In this document: one piece after another, positions 42,670-53,900 of the stretch
Numbering within the stretch: position 1 is the stretch's first letter
How the letters are laid out: every line of letters begins with the position of its first letter
From: Babesia bovis T2Bo
Taxonomy: Eukaryota; Apicomplexa; Aconoidasida; Piroplasmida; Babesiidae
Length of the DNA stretch: 64,000 bases
NCBI RefSeq assembly: GCF_000165395.2
Contig: NC_010575.1
Span: 2,279,001 to 2,343,000, forward strand
Direction of reading: 5' to 3'
Notes under the pieces: generated by a model
What the model saw: the letters and a program-made list of their open reading frames with translations, nothing else
Databases searched by the model: none
What the model was told of the DNA's origin: nothing
Position numbers and translations under genes: made by a program

Positions 42670-44340
42670 ATGTCACAAAGAGAGGAGACTAATGACTCAC
42701 CTAATAATGGTAATGGTATGTAATTACTTATTAAATATTACAATGTCATTAGAAGAATCGCAGAAGAACATTGTAGACGCATTGTCTCAGAATCTGGGTA
42801 ACCTTAAATTAAAGGTAATATCATTTACGTCGTCTAATATTCTCTAAGGCTGAGACAAATAGTGAAACCAGTTCGTTGAGTGCTAAGAGTTTATTAGACA
42901 TCATAAGTGATGCCACTAACAAACCTCAAGTCAATGATGGAAATCATGTTTTTTGGAACACGCAACCGGTTTTACGTTTTTCTGAAGATGTGTCATCGGA
43001 TGTATGCTTTATTACACCAGAAACATACTTTACAGGAAATTGGTCCTATTGATGCCACATCTTCTGTGAGTAAGATTCCAACTCGCCCTTATTTACTACC
43101 GGATGCTTTTGAGTGGGTAGATATTGATATCAATGACGAGACTCACTTAACTCAGGTTAGCCGTGTAGTGTTACACTATACTTTGTACAGTTATATACTC
43201 TCCTAAATGAGAATTATGTGGAAGACGGTGAATGTATGTTCCGTTTTGACTACAAGCCTGCATTTCTTCAATGGGCTATGACCCCTCCGGGTTATAAGAA
43301 GAATTGGCATGTTGGTGTTCGTGTTCGTTCATCTAAGCGTCTTGTTGGTTTCATTAGCGGTGTAGCTGCCAATATCAAGGTTCTTGGCACTTCTTTGAAG
43401 GCTGCTGAGATTAATTTTCTGTGCGTGCATAAGCAGTTACGTTCGAAGAGATTGGCTCCTGTATTGATCAAGGAGGTTACTCGTCGAATTAACCTATGTG
43501 ATATTTGGCAGGCGGTATGTTTGTGTGTTGCATTATCAACTGTTGTAGGTCTACACTGCTGGTGTTTTAATTCCTCGCCCTGTTGCTACATGTCGTTATT
43601 GGCATCGTCCACTTGATATCAGGAAGTTGGTGACTGTAAGTAATCAATCTATGGACTAGCACATTCAGGCTCAATTTTCAACAATCGGTAATCGCATGAC
43701 CATTTCACGTGCCCAAAGGCTCTACAAACTACCTGTTATAAATGATGATTTTTCAATGCGGCCTATGGAACCACGTGACATCGAAGGGGTGACTAAACTC
43801 TTGAATAGTTATCTTACGTCCTACAAAATCCATCAAGTGTTCACTGATGAGGAGGTGAATCACGCATTTCTTCCGAAGAAGGATATAGTCTATACCTACG
43901 TAAAATGTAGCGAAGGTAGGTTGGGTTCATTCGCACTACATAAGTTACAGAAGGAATGGTAACAGATATTCTAAGTTTTTATTGCTTGGAGTCGTCTGTG
44001 ATAAACAATCCTCGTGTGAGTCACATTCGTGCTGCTTACTCGTATTACAATGTTGCTACTACCGTTTCGTTCAAGAATCTAATGCAGAAGGCTCTTCATT
44101 TTGCTCATGAGCATAGCTTTGATGTATTTAACGCCTTGGATCTAATGGAAAACAGTTCAATTTTGGAGGTTGGTTAGTCAGCTTCTTTTTAACGTTATCT
44201 AGGACCTCAAATTCGGTGAAGGAGATGGAGGCCTGCATTATTACATATACAACTGGCGTGTGACTAATGTGAGTTTTCAGTATTATGACATAAGTTTTTT
44301 GTAGCTTAAACCGAGCGACATTGGCCTGGTATTATTTTAG
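42670..44340 (+). CDS. NMT: Glycylpeptide N-tetradecanoyltransferase
   Basis: Ten exons (42670-42709, 42753-42814, 42849-42989, 43036-43155, 43191-43514, 43549-43635, 43669-43915, 43951-44168, 44203-44268, 44305-44340) sum to 446 residues in one frame; nine introns are 33-46 nt. NMT transfers myristate from myristoyl-CoA to N-terminal glycine. All family blocks are present: [57 protein letters not shown] (acyl-CoA site), [11 protein letters not shown], and the C-terminal GLVLF, whose terminal carboxylate takes part in catalysis. It is an essential drug target in related parasites and would act on the ISP protein of this window. The start was chosen as the first ATG that continues in frame. 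It converges with the Afg2-type gene (43 bases apart). Confidence 0.96.
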
Positions 44341-44383
44341 TGGTTCCTTTCACCACTGTGTTTTTGCGATGTTGCAACACTGC

Positions 44384-47065
44384 TTAGAAGGGCGACTTAT
44401 TTCTGTAATTTTCGTAGAATCGAATGGTTTCAGGTTTAGTTCTAGGTTTAACTCTTGACATTGCTTCCATGACGTGACTGAATGACACTGGCACCACGGC
44501 ATCTAGATGCAACCCTTCAAAATCCTTTTGCATGCTATCGATATCAGAGTTGTTGTCGCTTTTGGTTGACTGACTTTCGCATTTAGCATTCTCACTACAT
44601 TCTAGGTTATCTGTTTCGTTAGTGATTGGTGTGATCAATCTATCTTCTTTGATGCAATCCGTAGATTCCACAATTGGGGATAAAGTATTCACGGATGCTT
44701 GTTTCCTATTTATGGTTTCTCTCAAAGCATTCATAGCACTTTCTCTACAAATTAGAGCTATTTCAGCGCCGCTGTATCCATTAGTGGAGTGTGCCAAAGT
44801 TTCTGCAGCGTTCATTTCTCCAAATCCATCTGTAGGAAGTCTTTTTAGATATATACTAAATATTTTTTTGCGTGCTTCTAAATCTGGAAGTGGTATATAA
44901 ACTAGTCTGTCAAGTCTTCCCGGCCTTAACAGTGCGGAATCCATCAAGTCAGGGCGGTTTGTTGCTCCTATGACTATAACTTGCTTCAACTCACTAATGC
45001 CGTCCATTTCATTCAGCAGTTGGCTTACAACTCGTCTAGTGACCCCTGTGGAGTCTGCGTGTTCACGACTTACAGAGATAGAATCCATTTCATCAAAGAA
45101 AATGACACAAGGAGCATTTGTACGTGCTGTTTTGAATACCTTCCTTATAGCTCTCTCCGATTCCCCGACGTACATGTTAAATATTTCTGGCCCTTTTACA
45201 GATATAAAATTCATATGGCTTTCTGTAGCAACTGCTTTTGCCATTAGTGTCTTACTGCATCCTGGCGGTCCATATAACAACACCCCTCTTGGTGCTTGGA
45301 TTTGTAATTTTTTATATTCGTCAGCATATACTATTGGATACTCGACACATTCTTTAATCACTCTTTTAGCATCTTCATAACCGCCAATATCATCCCATTT
45401 GACATTAGGGACTTCTATTTGTAATTCCCTGAGTGCTGAAGGCTTTGTGATTGTAAGAGCACGTTTTAAATCATCGACATCGATAAAAGCATCCTCAGGT
45501 ATATCCATCTTTTCAACAAATGGTGCATTTGAATCTCTGTTCTTCAATATATCTATATCATCAATAGAATTACCACGCATTTCTTGGTTGATTTTGTCAA
45601 TTCTGGCCCAAGCAGCACTTGTCACTAGTTGTTTCAAGTCAGCTCCCACAAAACCTGAACACCTATCGCTAATATCTCTAAGTTGCTTATCGCTTATGTT
45701 ATGTTTAGTTTCGCCCAATAGAGTCCTTAGTATACTGTATCTATCATCTGCGTTTGGTACTCCAACTTCAACTTCGAGGTCAAACCTTCCTGGTCGTCTT
45801 AGTGCTTGGTCGATTGAGTCAATTGTATTAGTGCAGCCTATTATAACGAAACCATGATCATTTTCCTCTGAATTACTAGGAAGTTTAAAACCATCCATGT
45901 AATTTAAAAAAGCAGCGAGTATCCCATTTCCTGTATTGTATCCACTTCGTTTCTTGCAGAGTATTTCTATTTCATCAATGAAGCATATACATGGACACCT
46001 TTTGGCTATCTTGGCACACTGTTCAAATATGATTGCGATATTAGATGCAGTTGGACCATATTCATGGTTGAAAAGGTCACTTGATTGTATTAACATTACA
46101 TGCACTTCATGATCATCCTTAAAGCCGGAAAGTTGTTTCATATTATTCTTCATTGCCTTAGCTATTGACGTCTTACCACATCCCGGTGGTCCATATAACA
46201 ACACCCCTCTCGGGGGCGCGATTCCCAATTTCTTATATTCATCTTTAAACACCAGAGGATGTACTACATACTTCATTAGCTTGTTGAGTACGGTACTAAG
46301 ACCTGCGATTTTAGTTTCTCTTGGAGACGGATCACTTTGTTTATCACATGACCGTTGAATTCGGAGTTCGACTTTAGTATCTAATGATATACTGCAGAGG
46401 GGGCTGACATGGGATTCATCCTCGAGGACATAATTTATCACGCTGAGTCGTGTAACAACACCTCTAATATTGCAAATGATTACGTTGTTCATGCTTAATA
46501 TGTAGTTCCACAGTGTATTACTGCAATACTGATTCAGATCACCTTTAATAAAAGCTTCCCACCACTGAGTGGATGGGTGTTGATTTTGGAATTGTGGTAC
46601 AACGGGTTCTAACATCGTGGTTATCTGACTAGTTTCTTCACATTGTTCCTTAGGTTTATCTCCAATGTACCACCTAGCATCCTTTGGGTTGTAATGCTCC
46701 AGGTACATTAGTGTCAAGCTCAGAGCAGAGGGAATTTCCCCAGGCTTATGCATACGAGTATCTACAATGCAATCATTTTTAACTCCCAAGCTCATTAAGC
46801 ATTCTTCTGATGTTATAAGCACTACGTCTTTTTTCCTCTTATTGTGAATTTGAGAATATATAGTGTCTTCACAAAGGGCATATACTCTGTTACCATTGTC
46901 AACGTTTTCTATAATGTATCCGGTAAAATTGCATCGAGCATTCCCTGATACATTCTTTGCCAACTTGACAACGTAATGATTATTATGCGATATGAATGTC
47001 TGATCTGCATTTGCCTTCCATTTTACCTGAAATGTATAACCATGTAGATCATCTTCAGGACTCAT
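44384..47065 (-). CDS. Afg2/SPATA5-type double AAA ATPase (CDC48 family)
   Basis: One exon of 893 residues from the ATG at 47065. Two AAA domains follow an N-domain of about 260 residues: D1 with Walker A GPPGCGKTS near residue 295 and Walker B CFIDEIE; D2 with GPPGCSKTL near 600, Walker B FFDEMD, and ATNRPDLMDSALLRPGRLDR with the sensor and arginine-finger region. Ser rather than Gly before Lys in the D2 Walker A, followed by MAKAVATESHMNFISVKGPE, is typical of the Afg2/Drg1/SPATA5 group rather than p97. Afg2 releases Rlp24 from pre-60S ribosomes; a CDC48-like protein with another role is possible. A polar, acidic 60-residue insert lies in the last small domain. Confidence 0.88.
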   Translation of the reverse strand: MSPEDDLHGYTFQVKWKANADQTFISHNNHYVVKLAKNVSGNARCNFTGYIIENVDNGNRVYALCEDTIYSQIHNKRKKDVVLITSEECLMSLGVKNDCIVDTRMHKPGEIPSALSLTLMYLEHYNPKDARWYIGDKPKEQCEETSQITTMLEPVVPQFQNQHPSTQWWEAFIKGDLNQYCSNTLWNYILSMNNVIICNIRGVVTRLSVINYVLEDESHVSPLCSISLDTKVELRIQRSCDKQSDPSPRETKIAGLSTVLNKLMKYVVHPLVFKDEYKKLGIAPPRGVLLYGPPGCGKTSIAKAMKNNMKQLSGFKDDHEVHVMLIQSSDLFNHEYGPTASNIAIIFEQCAKIAKRCPCICFIDEIEILCKKRSGYNTGNGILAAFLNYMDGFKLPSNSEENDHGFVIIGCTNTIDSIDQALRRPGRFDLEVEVGVPNADDRYSILRTLLGETKHNISDKQLRDISDRCSGFVGADLKQLVTSAAWARIDKINQEMRGNSIDDIDILKNRDSNAPFVEKMDIPEDAFIDVDDLKRALTITKPSALRELQIEVPNVKWDDIGGYEDAKRVIKECVEYPIVYADEYKKLQIQAPRGVLLYGPPGCSKTLMAKAVATESHMNFISVKGPEIFNMYVGESERAIRKVFKTARTNAPCVIFFDEMDSISVSREHADSTGVTRRVVSQLLNEMDGISELKQVIVIGATNRPDLMDSALLRPGRLDRLVYIPLPDLEARKKIFSIYLKRLPTDGFGEMNAAETLAHSTNGYSGAEIALICRESAMNALRETINRKQASVNTLSPIVESTDCIKEDRLITPITNETDNLECSENAKCESQSTKSDNNSDIDSMQKDFEGLHLDAVVPVSFSHVMEAMSRVKPRTKPETIRFYENYRNKSPF

Positions 47066-47495
47066 GATGTCTATACACAAGTACAACCTGGCACATTTGC
47101 TACAAAATTGTATAAACTATTAGTCAAAAGCAGAGATAATAAAATCTAAAATTTCTAAGAACTTTGTAGCATATAATATTAGATGAATAAATTAAAAAAT
47201 TATTTCATTATATTCGGAATTGCCACACGTTTTTAAAATTATTTGAAAATTATAATTTTCCTTTAATAATATCCATCATTTCGTATTAATGTGTAGCAGT
47301 TTTCATATGATGTATGTCATGGTATCCATCAAGTCCTGGAGCCATATACTACGTAACAATTTAATACTGTAATATCAATTTATTTTTTATAATTCTTATA
47401 TTAAAAGGTCTATATTTTAAATCAATTGTTTGGTGATTATTTATATTCATTATCGCACGGTGGTTGAATAAGCTTGACAACATTGTGTTTTGGAA
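47066..47495. promoter_or_regulatory. Divergent promoter region
   Basis: 430 bases, strongly AT-rich, between the starts of the Afg2-type gene (minus) and deoxyhypusine synthase (plus). Both housekeeping genes must share it. No RNA gene or hairpin stands out. Confidence 0.45.
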
Positions 47496-48608
47496 ATGGA
47501 TAGTTTTTCTAACGAGTCGTGTAACATTCCTGATGTTGCAGCGAAGGCGGTTTTACAGCCATCTTCTTTACCAAAGGATTGCGAAGCCTATGTTGAAGGC
47601 ATCCATTATGATCATGATATTTCCATTGAAGAGCTTTTAGCTATTTATAAGAATTTTGGTTTTCAAGCAACGCATCTAGGTCAGGCTGCTGAAATGATTG
47701 ATCGCATGTTGAAGTACAGGTTGATTGATGACCCTGTATCGGAGGATGATATCGGTAGCAAATATGAAGATCCTGAGGTCCGTAAGAGTACCAAGTGTAC
47801 TATATGGCTGGCGTTTACATCTAATATGATTTCTTGTGGCCTTAGGGATGCTTTCGTGTACTTAGCCAAGCACAAACTGATCGACGTCGTTGTGACGAGT
47901 GGTGGTGGCGTTGAGGAGGACCTGATTAAATGCATGGGCAAGACCTACATAGGCAGATTCAATATGGACGGTGCCACCATGCGTGAGAGTGGCTTAAATC
48001 GTATTGGTAATTTGTTTATACCCAATGATAACTACTGTGATTTCGAAACATGGCTTCAACCTAGACTGGACGAAATGCATCGTCAGCAAACGGAAGATGG
48101 CGTTAGCTGGACGCCATCGACATTCATTGACTTTTTGGGTAAGGAAATAAATGACGAGACTTCCTTTTGTTATTGGTGTCACAAGAACCAGATACCAGTA
48201 TTTTGTCCTGGCATCACTGATGGTTCCATTGGTGATAATCTGTACTTCCATACCTACAGCAAGAGTTCACCCACTACTCTCAAGATTGATGTTGTGCGTG
48301 ATATACGTCGTGTTAATGATATAGCTGTCCACAGTAAAAAATCAGGTATCATTATCCTAGGTGGTGGCCTGGCTAAACACCATGTTTGCAATGCTAATTT
48401 GATGCGTAACGGCGCTGACTTTGCTGTGTACATTTCCACAGCTCAGGAGTTTGACGGTTCGGACTCTGGTGCCAACCCTGATGAAGCTGTTTCTTGGGGC
48501 AAGATAAAGGCATATACGAATCCTGTTAAGGTTCATGCTGACGCTTCCCTTGTGTTCCCCTTACTGGTAGCTGGTGTTTTCCGCAAGTACGAGAATACCA
48601 GGCTATAG
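47496..48608 (+). CDS. DHS: Deoxyhypusine synthase
   Basis: One exon, 370 residues from ATG 47496. It uses spermidine and NAD to modify one lysine of eIF5A to deoxyhypusine, needed for translation of difficult stretches. Diagnostic blocks: IWLAFTSNMISCGLRDAFVY, VVVTSGGGVEEDLIKC (NAD binding), ITDGSIGDNLYFHTYS, GGGLAKHHVCNANLMRNGAD, and SGANPDEAVSWGKIK, whose first lysine is the catalytic one. Length matches the human enzyme (369). Intronless, unlike most neighbours. Convergent with the actin-related gene (stops about 260 bases apart). Confidence 0.97.
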   Translation: MDSFSNESCNIPDVAAKAVLQPSSLPKDCEAYVEGIHYDHDISIEELLAIYKNFGFQATHLGQAAEMIDRMLKYRLIDDPVSEDDIGSKYEDPEVRKSTKCTIWLAFTSNMISCGLRDAFVYLAKHKLIDVVVTSGGGVEEDLIKCMGKTYIGRFNMDGATMRESGLNRIGNLFIPNDNYCDFETWLQPRLDEMHRQQTEDGVSWTPSTFIDFLGKEINDETSFCYWCHKNQIPVFCPGITDGSIGDNLYFHTYSKSSPTTLKIDVVRDIRRVNDIAVHSKKSGIIILGGGLAKHHVCNANLMRNGADFAVYISTAQEFDGSDSGANPDEAVSWGKIKAYTNPVKVHADASLVFPLLVAGVFRKYENTRL

Positions 48609-48871
48609 GTACAAGTACAGTTTATTCAATTATGTCAGCAACTATGATATGTAGTATATCTAGTTGTTAATTTGCTATGATCATGTGTATAGTTAGGACT
48701 GTTGTATCCACTGATAAGCTAGATTTATATCACTAACCAATTCATGGATAAGTTCATGTTATTACGTTGTCTCTTTAGATAATATTTCAATGCCATGGTT
48801 AGCATATACCCACGATAAGATGCAATCTTATGTAGTGTATAACCAATGGTTTCATTGAAAATTTTACCACA

Positions 48872-50041
48872 CTAGAAGCATTTGCGATGTACAACCGTTG
48901 GACCCGACTCGTCATATTCTTCTTTGGTAACCCACATTTGTTGGAACGAAGAAAGTGATGCGACAATGGAACCCCCTGTCCATACTGCTATATCACGGTT
49001 AGGGATATTGTGCATAACCTTCAGCGAAACGTTATCGTGGGTGGCCTCTTTGAGCTCCTTTTCACAACGCTGCAAAAATCCATCAAACATAGTACTTCCA
49101 CCGGTGAGAAGTATATTGGTAAACATAGTTTTATGATGTTCCGGCTCACAGCTGCGCGCACTGTGGCAGACCACATCAATCAACGACGGGCAGTATCGTC
49201 CAAATAAATGCGGCGCAAGTATAATTTCTGGGCATTGGAACACTTCCTTACCCAGCGATATGACGTTACCATCAGGTAAAGAGTACTTTTTTGTAAACTG
49301 CGCAGGGCTTTTCTCCACAGACTGCAGTTGCTGGTTGTAGTTGGAAGCCATATAACAGCATGCCGACTTAATGTCATTTGCGATAATCCTGCTTTGGTAT
49401 AATGAAGGATTAAGTTCCGGTATTTTGGATACCAGGAACGATGTCAAATCGCTCCCACCAATATCCAGACGTTGAACAGCGTGCGGCAATGGCGTTCCTT
49501 CCAGTACAGGTACAGCATGCGATACACCTTCACCGACATCCACTACAAGCCCCGAGGTCTTACCGGAGCCGTAAAGCGCCATAAGTGAACTGGGACAAAT
49601 AAACAACCCCGGGACCTCAAATGCCTCGAAGAGCAGTTGCGCACACTTTTCCCTATGCAGTTTAGGATTTAATGGAGGCTCCGAAAGAAGTAATGGGTGT
49701 GATGTTTGAGGCACTTTAAGTGCGTTATCGAAAGCATGTTTCCAAATACGTTCAGCGAGTGCCCTGTATATTAATATTTATCCATATTAACACATACCAA
49801 TTACGCACAATGCCATGGATGAATGGTGATATAATCGTACTTGAATCAACATGGTTTAAAGCTGCCTGTCCAACGACTAATTCCTCGCCTTGTTTGTCTG
49901 TAAATCATCAAGAATAAACAATCGTGACTTACAGGCACAGAGTGTCCTGAACACACATTGTGGTTTTTCAGCTCCTGAATAGCCTATTTTAGTGCTATAG
50001 GACCCTGTATCCAATACTAATGCGAGAGTTTCATCCGACAT
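48872..50041 (-). CDS. Actin-related protein
   Basis: Three exons (50041-49933, 49897-49798, 49763-48872; introns 35 and 34 nt) give 366 residues. The actin fold is clear: LVLDTGSYSTKIGYSGAEKP (phosphate loop 1), then SFIHGIVRNW-like PFIHGIVRNW, HPLLLSEPPLNPKLHREK, GLVVDVGEGVSHAVPVLEG (phosphate loop 2), NILLTGGSTMFDGFLQRCEK, and VWTGGSIVASLSSFQQMWVT with the C-terminal HRKCF. It is diverged from conventional actin and slightly shorter, so it is an ARP or apicomplexan actin-like protein (ALP), perhaps ALP1-like; the exact class is not decided. The C-terminal HRKCF is like that of actin and Arp1. Candidate roles are membrane or motility-linked; ALP1 in Toxoplasma acts in daughter-cell inner membrane complex assembly. 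Confidence 0.9.
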
Positions 50042-50995
50042 CTTTAAACGGAATTATTAATCTTGTAGCTTCAATGTAGTCTTGCCATCTAGGTAAAGTG
50101 TATATACTGAATTGATAATGTTTCTCTTCTATAGATAATCTATTGTTATTTCCAAACGATGCAACAAAAATGCTTTGGCATTCTTGTTATGAATAATCTG
50201 GCCAATTATGTATCAAAAATAGCCTTAATATGACTAGTGTGTGGGCAGGTTGGAGAGTATGATTCTATGCCACCGATCGTGTTTCAATGCAGCTTCTTCC
50301 GTAATATAGAAACTGATCCACCATATACATTAAGGAATAGATATATTGCTAAGTATATAAATCGTGAGCGCTTTAGTGGATATTAATAGGTGGGGACGCT
50401 ACCACGGTTTCTAATCGACAAATATGAGCTCAATCGACATAAAAACGTATTTATACACTGAATATATAAGCATTCAAGTATCTGAATTCAATTAATACTG
50501 TTTTATATTCATATAATAACACGTTAGAGTATACCTCATATGATATAATGTTGAAATATTGATACAAATATCTTCTAGAACCACTGAAAATCATATTTTA
50601 TAAGATACACTATTCTATTCATTGGCATATATTATAAGACACTCAACCACTGATCCTGTAGACATAGGAGGAAATATTTTTTAATTTCTGAGTAATGAAA
50701 TATGCCTTCAGGGATTATTCTGGATAATGGTTGATCATGTCACACTGTCGGTATATTGCACTGTAGCAATCATTAATCGAAATATAACTCATAAAGGCAG
50801 CGAACTATAACGAGAATACATAGTGAAGCATTTGGAATAATGTTATAATTAGATGAGTATGGAATCTGTAATATGGAACTACTTTATGTGGAGGTGTCCA
50901 ATATATATTCTTTATTGCTGTGAATAACACCGATTTCTTCATGCCATGGTCATTATAATATTTGCTTTCTGGGTTACTATGTTCTGTGATTTATA
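50042..50995. promoter_or_regulatory. Divergent promoter region
   Basis: 954 AT-rich bases between the starts of the actin-related gene (minus) and the Fab1-type kinase (plus). It contains no useful frame, no RNA gene recognised and no long repeat. It holds both promoters. Confidence 0.45.
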
Positions 50996-53900
50996 ATGAT
51001 CAATAAGACAAAGGTTGTAAAACCTTGTAGTAAATCATCAAGAGAATGGAGCTATAAAGATGACACTACGTATCGCAATGATACGCAATCGTCGGATTCT
51101 CCATGGTATGAGGGTATATTCCAGGAAGATGACTTTTGGCACAGCGAGCTCCTGGATCTGGTATCCAAATACATCCGGCATCATATCTATAATGATAACA
51201 CTGCACTTCGCCTTTCGGATGACGTAGCAGATTACATCGGAAATCTTTTGCTTCGTTATGGTTTTCGTGCTAAACAAAAACATGGTACACGAGATATCAT
51301 TGATACCGTCAAGATTTTACCGCTGCCCTATAAATTACATAGTTTATTAAAATTGGATACCCTCAAAGGTATATCGTTATTCAATGGATTGTGTATACAG
51401 GGTCGGCTTGCGCATCCAAGGATGTATAAGCAGCTTGATAGGCTTACCGTATTATTGACGCATCAATTTTTATCGTTTAGCGACACCATAAATAGTAATA
51501 CCTATGAAGATATTTCCGATGTTCGCACAAATCATAGTTATGTTGACTACTATGTGGAACAACTCTGTAATACTTCCGTGAAACTCGTTATATGCACCGG
51601 TAATCTCAGTTTGGAGGTGGCTGAAAAATTGCATTTACGAGGCATTTGCTGTTTATGTAATGTCTCACGAGAAGAAATTACACAGCTCTCTTTGGCTATT
51701 GGTGCGCCTGTTTTGCCTAGGATTGCCCATGATGTTGTTCTAAGTCAGTATATCGCCTATATCGGTAGCTTCCAGTACATTGAACAATGTGGATTTGCCA
51801 TTGGTGCTATACGTGTGGGTCCATGTTTTCACGGATGTACCGTAATCTACTCTAGATTAAGGTTACTTAGCGGGCGATATGCATCAATACGTGATTTGAT
51901 GCAAATTGCACTTTGGCGGATACAGCTGCTATTCGATGAGTTACAGTTTGTTAAAATCCTTGGAGGGGGTATTAACCTTAATACCGCACTCAATTTACTG
52001 AAGAAGAACTCAACATCACTATTACGACGGTCTGCTATATATCTTGATCACAATTATACCGGGAACACACCGAGTTGTGCCAATGAGATAATCACTCCGT
52101 TGAACAGTACTGTAGAGATCAATGAGCAGTGTATGAATGAACATGTCACATTAACACGCCATCCTACATGTTCACGCCTTCTGAGGATCGAACGATTATT
52201 TTCATTGATTAAAGGAAGGGATATAGATCACATAGACATGATTCCACAAAAGGCTCCATTTTATATCCACTTCTCAAACTGGGTGTCTGATTATCTGTTA
52301 GGTACTACATCGAACTGCAGTGGTGCTCCACAGATTTGTGATATACAGCATATGGCAACGCATGCTGTCATTAAATACTATGAATACTCCACCCGATCTA
52401 ATGAAATGTGCGGTTCAGTTGTATTGAAGGCACTTCCAGTCGGATCTTACGCAAGGGGTATGTTTCTCAATGATTTCGTTGGATGGTACACTTCTACGCT
52501 AGATCAAGACGTTTGCATAACATCTGAGCAATGTAATGAGCAGATGAGTAACCATACATTACACCTGGAAACGGTCGAACCAATGGAGGGCGAATTACAT
52601 AAACGGCTTTCTATGGTGGTAACACGTAAAAGGAATTACTCAAGCACAAGAATGCATCTATCTTCACGCTGTAAAGAATGTAATGACGAAGCAACAGTCG
52701 ATGTACCGCATATTACGTTTGGGAATTTCGTCTATTTACTTTTGCACAATGGCGTCTATACTGCCGGATGTGGGCATCCCCTATTTGGGTCACATTCTTT
52801 TAGGATTCAGGCGGATAAAGTAACAATATGTTTACACGTACAAGAGGTACAAAACTATAAGGTTGGGGCTTGGTTGGATATAAACCTGCTCAATGCTAAC
52901 CTTGGGAATCTCTCCTTGGGTCAAGCAGGAGCTACTCGTACAGATCAGAGACTTATTCGTTGCGGTGAAAAATTAAGGAAGCTACATCAAACCATATTGA
53001 ATACATGCGATACCATAGATACTGATAATCAGTCGGTATTAATAACTGATGAATTGAGCGATACCCAATGTAGCATTTATGAACATGAGTTGGATCTTCT
53101 GAACGTTAGAAATTTGACACCATCGTTGGATTTAGCCGTTAAACATCTCTTCAGCACGTTGTGTGACATTGTGGAAACTAGGTTTCAACAATTGATATCC
53201 GTAGATGATATCCAACATGCTCTTCCATGTAGGTGTGAGGTTGGTGCTACCTACAAAAACTTATTGTTGGACTCAAGGAACCAATGGGCTACACCATTCA
53301 AGGTGGAGTCTATCTCAGATTTAGACACACTTTGGAAAGATAGAAACTCTATAGGACAGTCCATTTGTCCGAGACTCAGGGACCAACTGTCAAATTCAAT
53401 TGGTAAAGGTTATGGTTATTCATTTTGCCACAAGTGCCATATGGATAAATTTAACAGTATTGCTGAATTAGAAGTGGTAAACTGGATATACACAATAACT
53501 GCTACTGTGAGATCAATTGGAGTAAATCTAAAGTCGATGATTGAGAACCTGCGTGGTAACATGGCATTGCTGGATGTGCCCAACGATGTAAATAGTACAT
53601 CATTAGAAGATGTAACAACATCTTCTCATCATTCTGCTGTTAAGGATGTGTCAAATAGTCCTGCGTTTTCGATTGCCACATGGGCATTCTCTGCTGCCTC
53701 AAAGTCATTTAGTGGTGCGAGAAGTCCCTCAATGGTGCTGACATTGAATAGAGAAAATACTAAGGATCTTAATAGCAATGATATGCGGAATCCAGTGGAT
53801 ACTATTAATGATATCGTCGAACGTACTCTCGATAACATCAGGTTGTGTTACATACAAGTTGTGGCGCATTTAATCTTTGGCGTCTTCTGGTCAAGTCCTG

